Of a stretch of 64,000 nt of DNA, positions 1 to 8,046 are shown piece by piece. The position numbers and the translations under genes were made by a program. The notes beneath the pieces are model-generated. The model made no database searches. It had not been told where the DNA came from and was given only the letters and a program-made list of their open reading frames with translations. Location: contig JANPZU010000008.1 of NCBI GenBank assembly GCA_024707405.1, positions 124,001-188,000 of the forward strand, written 5' to 3'. Source of the DNA: Luteimonas sp. (GTDB lineage: Bacteria; Pseudomonadota; Gammaproteobacteria; Xanthomonadales; Xanthomonadaceae). Numbering within the stretch: position 1 is the first letter of the stretch; the number at the start of each line of letters is the position of its first letter.

Positions 1-430
1 CATAAACCTCTTCACCGACGTTTACCGCTTGTTCGCGAGCATCCTCGTCCAACTCCGCCCAATACCGTTCGCGCCACGCAATCAGCTGAGGGTATCCTCG
101 CTCCGCGGCCAGATCCATCCATGCATATGCAAGCGCGCGATCCTGCGCTTCGCCTTCGCCATTCCACAGCATCTCCGCGACCATCGCCTGTGATGGCTTG
201 TCGGCATAAAACGAGGCGCGGCGGAAAAACTTCAACGCCTCGTCATGCTTGCCCTGCTTGTAGCGCTCATGCCCAAGGATGCGGAATCTCAAATCCGGAT
301 GTGAGCTGAGAAAGCCGGCCTGGATCATCAGCGGATCCGCCAAGGGATCCGGCGGCGGCCTTGAGCGCTCGGATGCATTGGCTGATGCCAAAAACAACAG
401 CGCGGCCAACGGCAGGAAATAACGGCTCAT
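1..430 (-). CDS. Secreted Sel1/TPR-like repeat protein, C-terminus beyond the window
   Basis: An open minus-strand frame starts at ATG 430 and runs off the window at base 1, giving 143 residues. The N-terminus (MSRYFLPLAALLFLASANAS) is a Sec signal peptide, so the protein should be periplasmic or surface-exposed. After it come helical segments of Sel1/tetratricopeptide type: 'GHERYKQGKHDEALKFFRRA' and then 'AYAWMDLAAERGYP', with the alternating small residues of Sel1 repeats. Such proteins normally act as scaffolds; no catalytic motif is visible. It diverges from rep. Family assignment is by motif only, and the missing C-terminus could change it. Confidence 0.75.
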   Translation of the reverse strand, partial: MSRYFLPLAALLFLASANASERSRPPPDPLADPLMIQAGFLSSHPDLRFRILGHERYKQGKHDEALKFFRRASFYADKPSQAMVAEMLWNGEGEAQDRALAYAWMDLAAERGYPQLIAWRERYWAELDEDAREQAVNVGEEVY

Positions 431-591
431 TTTCACATGCTCCAAAGCAATGACGGCATCGTATCTGTCGTCGAACCCCATTGTCTCCAAGACTGATGGC
501 ACATGGCCACCTCGGAGCCCAACGCCTCCCAGACATGGATGCCCTGCGAGCCCGATCCGTCGCACCCCATGAGCCCGGCGCACGCGCACGA

Positions 592-597
592 TAGAAT
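592..597 (+). promoter_or_regulatory. Candidate -10 box of rep
   Basis: TAGAAT lies 28 bases before the ATG at 625. If real, transcription would start near 603, which rules out the in-frame starts at 503, 569 and 596 and favours 625. No good -35 box was seen. Confidence 0.4.
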
Positions 598-624
598 GCC
601 CGCCGGAACACGCCACGCCACGCA

Positions 625-2599
625 ATGTCCCTCAACCCCCCAGCAACGTGCCGCGGTCATGCACTGCGACGGCCCCCTGCTCGTGCTCGCCGGCGCCGGC
701 AGCGGCAAGACGCGGGTGATCGTCGAGAAGATCGCGCACCTCATCCAGTCCGGTCACTACCCGGCCAAGCGCATCGCCGCGATCACCTTCACCAACAAAT
801 CGGCGAAGGAAATGCGCGAGCGCGTGGCTAGGCGCATCCGCGGCGATGGCGCCGAAGGCCTGACCATCAGCACCTTCCATGCGTTGGGGTTGAAGATCCT
901 GCAGATCGACCACGCCAAGCTCGGGCTGCGCCGCGGCTTCTCGATCTTCGACAGCGACGACACCCTGGCGCAGCTGAAAGACCTGATGCCCGGCGCCAAG
1001 CCCGATGCCGCTCAAGCGATGCAGTCATTGGTGTCGAACATCAAGAACGCCGGGCTCTCGCCGGAACAGGCGGCGGAAGTCGCGCGCACCGCGCGCGAGC
1101 ACGAAGCGGCATCGGTGTATGCGCGTTACCAGAAGCGCCTGTCGACGTTCAACGCCGTGGACTTCGACGACCTGATCCGCCTGCCGGTGCAACTGCTGGA
1201 AACCGACGAGGACGCCATCCTCGGCTGGCGCGAACGCATCGGCTACCTGCTGGTCGACGAGTGCCAGGACACCAACGATGCGCAGTACCGCCTGCTGAAG
1301 GCGCTCGCCGGGCCGAAGGCGAATTTCACCTGCGTGGGCGACGACGACCAGAGCATCTACGCCTGGCGCGGCGCCAATCCCGAGAACCTGATGCAGCTCG
1401 GCAAGGACTACCCGAACCTCGTCGTGGTGAAGCTGGAACAGAACTACCGCTGCAGCAATCGCGTCCTGCGCACGGCCAACGCACTGATCGCCAACAATCC
1501 GCACGAACACCCCAAGACATTGTGGAGCGCGCAGGCGGACGGCGAACGCATCCGCGTGATCGAATGCCGCGACGCGGCGCACGAAGCCGAACGCGTCGCT
1601 GCCGAAATCCAGTTCCAGCACACGCTTCATGAAACGCCATGGAGCGAGTTCTGCATCCTGTTCCGCGGCAACCACCAGTCACGCGCGCTGGAAAAAGCGC
1701 TGCAGATGCTGCGCATCCCCTACCACCTCAGCGGCGGCACTGCGTTCCTCGACCGCGGCGAAGTCAAGGATGCGCTGTCGTGGCTGCGTCTGGTCGCCAA
1801 TCCCGACGACGACGCCGCCTTCCTGCGCGCAGTGCAGTCGCCCAGCCGCGGCATCGGCGCGACCACGCTGGCGAAACTGGCCGAGATGGCGCAGCACGCC
1901 CACCTGCCGCTGTCGCGCGCCGCCGAATCGATGGGGTTGCTGAAGCAACTGCAGCCGCGTGCCGCCAATGCGCTGGGCGCGTTCACCGACATCCTGCGCG
2001 GCCTGCGCAGCGATGCCACGCACCTGCCGCCGAACGAACTGGTGCGCAAGCTCAACGACAAGTCCGGCCTGCTCGCCGCGTTGCGCGAACAGTGCAAGTC
2101 GGAGGAACTGTTCCGCATCCGTCGCGGCAACCTCGACGAACTCGCGGACTGGTTCGAGGGCGCAAAGGGTGCCGGCCCCGGCGACCTTGCCGCGCAACTC
2201 GCGCTGCTCAGCCACGCCGACAAGGGCGATCCCGGCAACCAGGTACGACTGATGAGCCTGCACGCGGCGAAGGGGCTGGAATTCCGCTTCGTCTTCATCG
2301 TCGGCATGGACGACAACACCCTGCCGCACGAAGCCAGCATCGACGAAGGCCGCCTCGACGAGGAGCGCCGCCTGCTCTACGTCGGCATCACCCGCGCCAA
2401 GGAACAACTCTGGCTGTCTTACTCGCTGGAAGCACAGCGCTGGGGTGCCAAGCTGAAACTCGCGCCCAGCCGCTTCTTCGATGAGTTACCCGCCGCCGAA
2501 CTGCAACGCGACGGCGCCGATCCGGTCGCCGATGCCGCACGCAAGCAGGAGCGTGCGAAAGTCGGCCTGGCCAACATCCGCGCGCTCCTGGACGATTGA
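625..2599 (+). CDS. rep: ATP-dependent DNA helicase Rep (UvrD/Rep superfamily 1A), with an apparent frameshift at the start
   Basis: 3'-5' DNA helicase of the Rep/UvrD family, acting at stalled forks and in restart. Visible motifs: Walker A GAGSGKT, motif II VDECQDTN, motif IV QNYRC, motif V LHAAKGLEF and motif VI LLYVGITRAKEQ. The uninterrupted frame opens at 503 and gives 698 residues, about 25-30 more than usual, with an unconvincing N-terminus. The ATG at 625 reads MSLNP and then leaves the frame; dropping one C from the C6 tract (635-640) gives MSLNPQQRAAV, which aligns without gaps to E. coli Rep (MRLNPGQQQAV, with the same distance to Walker A). The true start is therefore probably 625, with one surplus C. 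The helicase body is intact. Confidence 0.9.
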
Positions 2600-2659
2600 T
2601 CCCCGGCAGCGGCCATGCAGGTGGTTTGAAGCCGAGCCTGCCCGGCTGCTCGAAGCCCC

Positions 2660-2744
2660 GTAGAGCCGAGCTTGCTCGGCTACTCGATCCAGCGGAGCGA
2701 GCTCCGCTCTACGGAACGACCTGGCGGAGCAAGCTCGGCTCTAC
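2660..2744. repeat. Cluster of three GTAG-type REP palindromes
   Basis: Three related imperfect palindromes follow each other between rep and yceH: GTAGAGCCGAGCTTGCTCGG at 2660, and two in opposite orientation ending CTCTAC at 2712 and 2744. Each has a GTAG end and can fold into a stem-loop. This matches the REP class known from Stenotrophomonas (SMAG) and relatives, which are spread by RAYT transposases; no RAYT gene lies in the window. A weaker related palindrome may precede at about 2632. The inverted pairs could also end transcription of the two converging genes. Confidence 0.8.
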
Positions 2745-2751
2745 GGTGCGA

Positions 2752-3402
2752 TCAACGCTCGGCAAGCATCTCCGCCAGCTGTCGTCGCAATTCCGCCACC
2801 TCCGCCTCCAGCGCATCCACCCGCGCCGCAAGGCCGGGCGAGGACAACTCGTCGTCGGCATGCGCCGTTGCAACAGCCTGCAATGCGGCCACCTCCACCT
2901 CGCCGCACAACTGATGGGCAAAGCGATCCTCGCGCTGCCCGGAGGCGCGCGGCAGCAACACCACCAACGATTGCGCATGCTGGATCAAGCGGTCGAGGTG
3001 GTGGCGCACGTCGTCGGCATCGGCGAAGGCATGCAGGCGCTCGCTGCGCGCCAGCAATTCGTGCGTCGTCTGTGCGCCACGCAGCAGCAACAACCCGAGC
3101 AACGCGACCTGCGGGCGCGGCAGGCTGAAGAACGCATCGGCGCGATGCTCGTAGCGCTCCGCGCGCGAGGAAAACACCTGTTTCGCCAAGCCCTTGCGTT
3201 CCAGCACGCGCAACGCGTGGTGCACCGCGCCCACGTCCAGCGACAGCACCGGATCGCGCCCGGTCTTCTGGTTGGCCGCGGCGTGCGCGGCATTGACCGT
3301 CAGCGGATAGACGTCGGGCGTGGTCGCCTGCTTTTCGATCAGGCAGCCCAGTGCGCGTGCTTCGGCCACGCTCAACGGCAACGTCGCGGTATCGGTATCC
3401 AT
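2752..3402 (-). CDS. yceH: YceH family protein (DUF480/UPF0502)
   Basis: A 216-residue DUF480 protein. The family has two winged-helix-like domains and no settled biochemical role. Family features seen: '[18 protein letters not shown]' near the N-terminus, '[13 protein letters not shown]' in the first domain, '[15 protein letters not shown]' opening the second, and a C-terminal coiled coil '[20 protein letters not shown]'. ATG 3402 was chosen; a GTG at 3411 would add three residues. The stop at 2752 lies just beyond the REP cluster, so it converges on rep. No operon partner on its strand. Confidence 0.9.
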   Translation of the reverse strand: MDTDTATLPLSVAEARALGCLIEKQATTPDVYPLTVNAAHAAANQKTGRDPVLSLDVGAVHHALRVLERKGLAKQVFSSRAERYEHRADAFFSLPRPQVALLGLLLLRGAQTTHELLARSERLHAFADADDVRHHLDRLIQHAQSLVVLLPRASGQREDRFAHQLCGEVEVAALQAVATAHADDELSSPGLAARVDALEAEVAELRRQLAEMLAER

Positions 3403-3513
3403 GTGAAACACCCCTGCTCCTGTGGCCGGTCAGGATAGCCGACCCCGCACCGCCGCCGGCCCGCAACATGGGTTCGCTACACTTCGCCCCCACGCCTCCG
3501 ACAGGATCTGCGA

Positions 3514-4440
3514 ATGCGCACGATCGTCCCCGCCGTTTCCCTGCTGGCCGCAGCGCTGGCGCTCTCGGCCTGCAAGCCCACCTCGTATACCGCGCCATCC
3601 GGCGATGCCGCGGCCAAGCCAGCCGCACCCATCGCCGCCACGAAGCCGGCATCAAGCACGCCCGACGACAACCTCAACGCCGTGCTGTGGGTGCAGCGTT
3701 CGGCCGAGTACCAGGCCAACACGATCTCCATCTTCCGTGCAGCCGCCGACCATCTCGATGCCGCGCTGAAGGAACCGCATTGGGATGCACTCATCCCCAG
3801 CGAACGCGAAGCCACGGCGCCGCTGCCGGGCTTGAAGCCCGCGGTCATCATGGACATCGACGAGACCGTGCTCGACAACTCGCCCTACCAGGCGCGTCTG
3901 GTCGCCCACGGACAGGAATACAACGAAGTCAGCTGGGCCGAGTGGGTCAAGGAAGAAAAGGCCAAGCCGCTGCCGGGCGTGCTGGAGTTCGCCAAGGCCG
4001 CCGAGGCCAAGGGCGTGACCATCCTCTACCTGTCCAACCGCGCCCAGGACCTGCAGGACGCCACGCTGGCCAACCTGCGCGCCGAAGGCCTGCCGGTGAA
4101 GGACGACAGCGTGTTCCTCGGCCTAGGCACCTTCGTCGAAGGCTGCGAGCAGCACGGCAGCGAGAAACTCTGCCGCCGCCGCCTCGCCGGTCGCGAATAC
4201 CGCGTGCTGATGCAGTTCGGCGACCAGCTGGGCGATTTCGTCGAGGTCATCGCCAACACCCCAGAGGCCCGCGCCGAGCTGCTGGAGGAATACGGCGACT
4301 GGTTCGGCGAACGCTGGTGGATGCTGGCCAACCCCACCTACGGCTCGTGGGAGCCGGCCGTGTTCAACAATGCGTGGGGCGAGCCCCGCGAGGCCCGGCG
4401 TGGCCACAAGCGCGACGCACTGATCCTTGCGGATCAATAA
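3514..4440 (+). CDS. Class C acid phosphatase / 5'-nucleotidase, lipoprotein e(P4) family
   Basis: A 308-residue HAD-superfamily phosphatase anchored as a lipoprotein: signal peptide with lipobox LSAC (Cys about residue 20). The catalytic DxD motif is PAVIMDIDETVLDNSPY (near residue 110), the second HAD motif is ILYLSNRAQ (about 170), and the last acidic motif is QFGDQLGDF (about 235). Members of this family remove phosphate from nucleotides such as NMN or AMP outside the cytoplasm, usually at the outer membrane. A candidate -10 box TACACT lies at 3478-3483. It appears to be monocistronic, with an intrinsic terminator at 4542-4572. Confidence 0.9.
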   Translation: MRTIVPAVSLLAAALALSACKPTSYTAPSGDAAAKPAAPIAATKPASSTPDDNLNAVLWVQRSAEYQANTISIFRAAADHLDAALKEPHWDALIPSEREATAPLPGLKPAVIMDIDETVLDNSPYQARLVAHGQEYNEVSWAEWVKEEKAKPLPGVLEFAKAAEAKGVTILYLSNRAQDLQDATLANLRAEGLPVKDDSVFLGLGTFVEGCEQHGSEKLCRRRLAGREYRVLMQFGDQLGDFVEVIANTPEARAELLEEYGDWFGERWWMLANPTYGSWEPAVFNNAWGEPREARRGHKRDALILADQ

Positions 4441-4450
4441 AATCAATATC

Positions 4451-4541
4451 TTGTATGGATTTATCTAAGGTATTGCATTAGATTTCACGCCGCGCTAACC
4501 TGCGCCGGCCACAACACAAGTCCTCCGGCCTTGCCGGATTC
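4451..4541 (+). ncRNA. Possible small RNA or long 3' UTR before the terminator
   Basis: Between the phosphatase stop and the terminator lies a strikingly AT-rich stretch (4438-4485) with TTGTAT at 4451 and weak -10-like sequences at 4471-4479. A GC-rich segment follows, holding an unpaired-looking TCCTCC (4521-4526) that could pair with a ribosome binding site. With the terminator at 4542 this would make an RNA of roughly 90 bases. It could equally be just the 3' UTR of the phosphatase mRNA. Confidence 0.25.
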
Positions 4542-4572
4542 AACGGGAAACCAGCGGTTTCCCGTTTTTTTT
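4542..4572 (+). terminator. Intrinsic terminator
   Basis: Perfect 11-bp stem AACGGGAAACC / GGTTTCCCGTT around a 3-base AGC loop, followed by a run of T. The strongest terminator signal in the first 20 kb; it closes the phosphatase transcript or the possible small RNA. Confidence 0.9.
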
Positions 4573-4673
4573 GCCCACCATCCGGCCCGGATGCCCGGAT
4601 CGCGCATCCGGTGGTTGCCCCACCCCGCCGCCCCGGCCAAGATGCGGTCGGGGATCCTTTCAGGGGAACGTGC

Positions 4674-5570
4674 ATGGGCCGACACCGCGTCGCCGTCTTC
4701 CTGTTGCCGGCCATGCTGGCGCTGCTGCTGGCAGGCTGCCGCCGCGAAACCGGCGAGAACGCCACGGCAATCCCCGGCGCCTCGGCACCGGCCGCCGCCG
4801 TGAAGGAGCTGACCACCCATCTGGTTGCCGGCGATTTCGCCGCCTTCGCTCGCGATGCCGTACCGCCCGACCTGCACACCCGGCTCGACACCGCCTGGCG
4901 CGAGGGCCGTACCCGCTGGCCGCTGGACGAACTGCCCCTGTCGGACACCCACCCCCGCGCGCTCGCCGCACTGGCCGCCGACGATGCCGAAGCGTCACTG
5001 CAACGCACCTTTGACCGCCAGTTCGCCAATGCCGGCGCCGAACTGCGCCAGACCGCCGCCGCACTCGGCCTGTTCGGCGTGCAGTTCATCCAGCAACAAA
5101 GCCAATACAGCGAATCCGAACGCCAGCACCTGTCACAGGTCGTCGCCGCCCTCAGCGCATGGGCGGGCCAGGCGCCGCTGACCGACCGCGAGCACGCCGC
5201 CGCCGCCATCGCCCTGCTCACCGACGCCGCGCGCGAAGCTGGACTCACCAGCGCCGAGGATTTCGCGGAAGCCGGCATGGACGATGCCTTGCAACGCATG
5301 ACGCCGGTCGTGGCCGCGGGCAAGCAGGCTCTCAAACTCTACGGGTTGGATCTGGATGCCGACCTGTCGGCGATGGAAACCACCCTGCAATCGCAGACCG
5401 GCGACAGCGCGAAGGTGCGGCTGCAGTACACGCTGGCCGGGCAACCCATCGACACCGTCGTGGACGTCGAACGACGCGACGGACGCTGGTATGTGAGTGA
5501 CTTCATTGCGAATGTGGAAGCCGCGGTTGCGGTTGCGGCTTCTGCTTCGGAACCGGCTGATAACCGATAG
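4674..5570 (+). CDS. Lipoprotein of unknown function
   Basis: A 298-residue protein starting at ATG 4674, behind a purine-rich CAGGGGA. Signal peptide with lipobox LAGC (Cys about residue 22), so an inner- or outer-membrane lipoprotein. The body is mostly helical and rich in Ala. The C-terminus 'QPIDTVVDVERRDGRWYVSDF' looks like the last strands of an NTF2-like or DUF4878-type fold, where a substrate or partner is held in a cone. No catalytic motif was seen and the family was not recognised. Its TAG stop overlaps the sequence GTTATAC, where the integron-like region begins. Confidence 0.7.
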   Translation: MGRHRVAVFLLPAMLALLLAGCRRETGENATAIPGASAPAAAVKELTTHLVAGDFAAFARDAVPPDLHTRLDTAWREGRTRWPLDELPLSDTHPRALAALAADDAEASLQRTFDRQFANAGAELRQTAAALGLFGVQFIQQQSQYSESERQHLSQVVAALSAWAGQAPLTDREHAAAAIALLTDAAREAGLTSAEDFAEAGMDDALQRMTPVVAAGKQALKLYGLDLDADLSAMETTLQSQTGDSAKVRLQYTLAGQPIDTVVDVERRDGRWYVSDFIANVEAAVAVAASASEPADNR

Positions 5571-5576
5571 TTATAC

Positions 5577-5905
5577 GTGGGTGGCGGCTCATTGCGGCTG
5601 CATCGCCACTCATCGGCAACTTTCCGCTAACTGGCCTCGCATTTCGGCACAGCTCGCTTCTTCCGGCATCATGTGCGCGCCGCTTGCGGCTTCATGGTCA
5701 TCGCTTCGTTGTTGCGCTCACGCAGTCCCGCGTCGGATCGTTCTTTGCCTCGCGCATCGGCAAGCAAGTGTGGTGCACTCGGGTTGCGGCGCCCGGTCTT
5801 CGGTGCCACCGGGCCTCTCCGTATCATTGGCTTGCATCCGGTGACAATCGGTTCCCCGGCCTCACCGGCTCCATTGCGGCCGCCGGGCTTCGGGCGTACC
5901 GTGGC
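5577..5905. other. ORF-less integron cassette body
   Basis: These 330 bases between the GTTATAC at 5570 and the first attC contain no convincing gene. Short open frames on both strands run into the attC and would just translate it (ending NNSFKPMPLRGTA). The base composition is mixed and less GC-biased than the host. Gene-less cassettes are known in chromosomal integrons and may carry a promoter or RNA, but neither is evident here. Confidence 0.6.
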
Positions 5906-5965
5906 GCATAACAATTCATTCAAGCCGATGCCGCTTCGCGGCACGGCTTAATTCAGGCGTTAGAC
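5906..5965 (+). repeat. attC site 1
   Basis: About 60 bp: outer box GCATAAC, inner arms built on AAGCCGATGCCGC and GCGGCACGGCTTAATT around a TTC loop, and core GTTAGAC at 5959-5965 where recombination would occur. Follows the ORF-less cassette. Confidence 0.85.
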
Positions 5966-5975
5966 AAAAGGGGAA

Positions 5976-6446
5976 ATGACGGTGGTCGATCACTCCAAAA
6001 GACACAACGTTGCTTTAAATGTCAGATCAACCATTGCAAGTTACGTAATGTACTGGCACAAGTTATGCCTCGAAGTCGGAATCATTATTTCTTCTGGAAT
6101 TGTCGCAGTTAGCACTTTTGGAGTTGATAAATCAGAGCTCTCCACTAACGGAAAACTAGCGCTGATCGTTGGTTTCGCAATAGCAGCAATCGCTGGAACA
6201 ATTCTAATTTTGAAAGCATCGAACCTTGTCCAAGAACTAAGAGGAATTTTGGTTCGAGTCGATCGATATGATGAACTATTCACAGATAGCGCCTTCATAC
6301 CAAATGAAACTTTGTACCCACATAGTTGGGAGAAATTTGACGCCGTTGGAATGGATTTCGTTCCAAAGTGGTCTATATGCCTAATGGTAGCGACTTGGGC
6401 AACTGTTTCTACGATCCTGCTAATTCGTGTGGACGCTGTTGTCTAA
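5976..6446 (+). CDS. Cassette-borne membrane protein of unknown function
   Basis: A 156-residue protein with three predicted membrane segments (about residues 32-49, 61-79 and 132-150) and a hydrophilic region between the second and third. The start at 5976 has AAAAGGGG in front. The codon use is AT-rich and quite unlike the flanking chromosome, and the stop TAA lies inside the next attC (GTCTAAC), so it clearly arrived as a cassette. The layout of two close helices plus a later one is loosely like small SLATT-type membrane effectors of defence systems, but no signature motif supports that. Function unknown. Confidence 0.8.
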   Translation: MTVVDHSKRHNVALNVRSTIASYVMYWHKLCLEVGIIISSGIVAVSTFGVDKSELSTNGKLALIVGFAIAAIAGTILILKASNLVQELRGILVRVDRYDELFTDSAFIPNETLYPHSWEKFDAVGMDFVPKWSICLMVATWATVSTILLIRVDAVV

Positions 6447-6500
6447 CAATTCATTCAAGCCGATGCCGCTTCGCGGCGCGGCTTAATTCAGGCGTTAGGC
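6441..6500 (+). repeat. attC site 2
   Basis: Outer box GTCTAAC (fits RYYYAAC), arms AAGCCGATGCCGC / GCGGCGCGGCTTAATT, core GTTAGGC at 6494-6500. Nearly identical to site 1. A second core-like GTTAGAG follows at 6513. Confidence 0.9.
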
Positions 6501-6525
6501 TGCTCTTGAAGCGTTAGAGGATCTT

Positions 6526-7158
6526 ATGGAAAGCGTAATTGCAGCCTTCAGCGAAGATCAGACCGTACGGCTTACCGGCGTGCGCAAGGGTCAACTTCGC
6601 TACTGGGACAAGTCCGCCTTTTTCTCACCGTCCTATTGCAACGATAAATTTCGGGAAGGATTTGGCCGTATCTACTCGTTTCGCGACATAGTTTCGCTAA
6701 AAGTTCTCGGCATCTTGCGAAACAAACATGATGTGTCGGTGCAGCATCTTCGCGAGGTCAAACAAAACCTTGCAAGTGAGAGCAAAGATGCATGGTCAGG
6801 TGTAAAACTCTATGTAGTGAACAAGCGCGTTCACTGGGTTGAACGGGAAACTGGCCTGCCGCAAGACGTAGCATCAAAGCAGTACGTCCTTCAGCCTATA
6901 GATCTCGACTACGTGGTAAATAAAGTTCGTGGCGACATCCATGAAATCATCAAGCGCGACCCAGGTAAGGTCGGGCAAATCGAGCGTGTACGTTCCTTGA
7001 ATAAAAGCGCGCCGGTAATTGGCGGCACTCGAATTACTGTTCAGGCCATTCAGCGCTTCCACTCGGCTGGATACAGCATTAAACAAATTTTGCTTGAGTA
7101 TCCTGACCTAAAGAAAGCGGACGTGGAAGCCGCCCTTCGTTTCGGAGAGGCGGCCTAA
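6526..7158 (+). CDS. Antitoxin with MerR-like helix-turn-helix and C-terminal DUF433 (VapB-like)
   Basis: A 210-residue protein. The N-terminus 'TVRLTGVRKGQLRYWDKSAF' is a MerR-type DNA-binding helix-turn-helix. The C-terminus 'SAPVIGGTRITVQAIQRF' and 'GYSIKQILLEYPDLKKADVE' is a clear DUF433 domain, the antitoxin partner of PIN-like DUF5615 proteins. Its stop TAA abuts the toxin's ATG, so the two are translationally coupled. By analogy it binds and blocks the toxin and represses its own promoter. The start at 6526 has AGAGG upstream. AT-rich codon use marks it as cassette cargo. The MerR-DUF433 fusion fits the known larger antitoxins of this class. Confidence 0.85.
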   Translation: MESVIAAFSEDQTVRLTGVRKGQLRYWDKSAFFSPSYCNDKFREGFGRIYSFRDIVSLKVLGILRNKHDVSVQHLREVKQNLASESKDAWSGVKLYVVNKRVHWVERETGLPQDVASKQYVLQPIDLDYVVNKVRGDIHEIIKRDPGKVGQIERVRSLNKSAPVIGGTRITVQAIQRFHSAGYSIKQILLEYPDLKKADVEAALRFGEAA

Positions 7159-7557
7159 ATGCCCCGACGGAGCGCAATTCCATTCTTTACAGACCACAAT
7201 GTGCCTGAGTCTGCATGCCATTCATTGAAGGAATTTGGGCACAATCTCACTCGGTTACGTGAGTGCATGGCGACTGATAGCAGAGATCCTCTAGTCGCTC
7301 TCGCCTGCACTAATGCAGGACAAGTTCTTGTAACTCATGACAGGGATTTTAGGGATCTCGCTAAGCGACTCAATATTACGCGTAAGCAGTACCATAATAA
7401 GCTGCACCGATTACAACTTATGTGCGATGAGCCGCTATCTGCTCAACGCCTGAAAGATTGCATCAAATTAGTTGAGAACGAATGGAAACTCGCCAAAGAG
7501 CGTGGGAAGCCGCTGGTCGTTGAGTTATATAACCACTTCATTCGGATATATCGCTAA
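7159..7557 (+). CDS. PIN-like toxin, DUF5615 family
   Basis: A 132-residue DUF5615 protein. PIN-type acidic residues are visible in 'FFTDHNVPESACHSLKEFG' (Asp near residue 11), 'TDSRDPLVALA' (about 50) and 'VLVTHDRDFRDLAKRL' (about 70); these would hold the metal ions of an RNase. The gene begins directly after the antitoxin stop (TAAATG), which is typical of toxin-antitoxin pairs. Its stop falls just before attC site 3, so the pair travels as one cassette. Such pairs are common in chromosomal integrons, where they are thought to stabilise the array. Toxicity is inferred, not shown. Confidence 0.85.
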   Translation: MPRRSAIPFFTDHNVPESACHSLKEFGHNLTRLRECMATDSRDPLVALACTNAGQVLVTHDRDFRDLAKRLNITRKQYHNKLHRLQLMCDEPLSAQRLKDCIKLVENEWKLAKERGKPLVVELYNHFIRIYR

Positions 7558-7562
7558 GAGCA

Positions 7563-7622
7563 ACCTAACAATTCATTCAAGCCAACGCCGCTTCGGGGCG
7601 CGGCCTGATTCAGACGTCAGGC
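7563..7622 (+). repeat. attC site 3
   Basis: Outer box ACCTAAC (fits RYYYAAC), arms AAGCCAACGCCGC / GGGGCGCGGCCTGATT, core GTCAGGC at 7616-7622. The core differs from GTTRRRY at one base, so activity may be lower than for sites 1 and 2. Confidence 0.85.
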
Positions 7623-7630
7623 ACCACATC

Positions 7631-7993
7631 ATGGCCACCAAGTCCGTTCAAGAACTCCTGGATGACGTTCGCCTGCTTGGCGACGAGCAGTTCACGCTGG
7701 TCGAGTCTGTCCGCAAGCTCGTCAAGAAGACCATCCCGTCCGCGACCGAGGAGGTCAAGTACGGTGGCATCCTCTTTGCCTCTGGCGTGCACTTCTGCGG
7801 CGTCTTTGCCTACAAGCAACATGTCTCGGTCGAGTTTGGCAGCGGCGCCAGGATCGCGGACACGCTCGGCCACCTGGAGGGCAGCGGCAAAGGCCGGCGG
7901 CATATCAAGCTGCACGTGGCAACGGACATCAAAGCCAAGAAACTGGCCCACTACCTTCCGCTGGCCCTGGAGGCAGCGGGCAGTGGCACCTGA
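7631..7993 (+). CDS. DUF1801 domain protein
   Basis: A 120-residue protein from ATG 7631, just after the attC core. The pattern 'ESVRKLVKKTIPSATEEVKYGGILF' and later 'FCGVFAYKQHVSVEF' and 'HIKLHVATDIKAKKLAHYL' fits DUF1801 (YdhG/YjbR-like fold, related to Fe-chelatase-like or frataxin-like small proteins). The function of the family is unknown. The stop at 7991-7993 lies within attC site 4, as expected for cassette cargo. GC content is closer to the host than in the preceding cassettes. Confidence 0.75.
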   Translation: MATKSVQELLDDVRLLGDEQFTLVESVRKLVKKTIPSATEEVKYGGILFASGVHFCGVFAYKQHVSVEFGSGARIADTLGHLEGSGKGRRHIKLHVATDIKAKKLAHYLPLALEAAGSGT

Positions 7994-8046
7994 CAATTCC
8001 TTCAAGCCGACGCCGCATCGCGGCGCGGATTGATCAGGGGTCATGT
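7988..8046 (+). repeat. attC site 4 (partly worn)
   Basis: Outer box ACCTGAC, arms AAGCCGACGCCGC / GCGGCGCGGATTGAT, core GTCATGT at 8040-8046. The central palindrome is intact; both outer boxes deviate from consensus. Confidence 0.75.

Noticed and set aside
2596-3438. 280-residue plus-strand frame through the REP cluster and opposite yceH
   Set aside because: Translates repeats and the antisense strand of yceH.
5669-5951. Short frames on both strands in the first cassette
   Set aside because: They run into and translate the attC site (NNSFKPMPLRGTA), a known annotation artefact in integrons; no domain or start signal.
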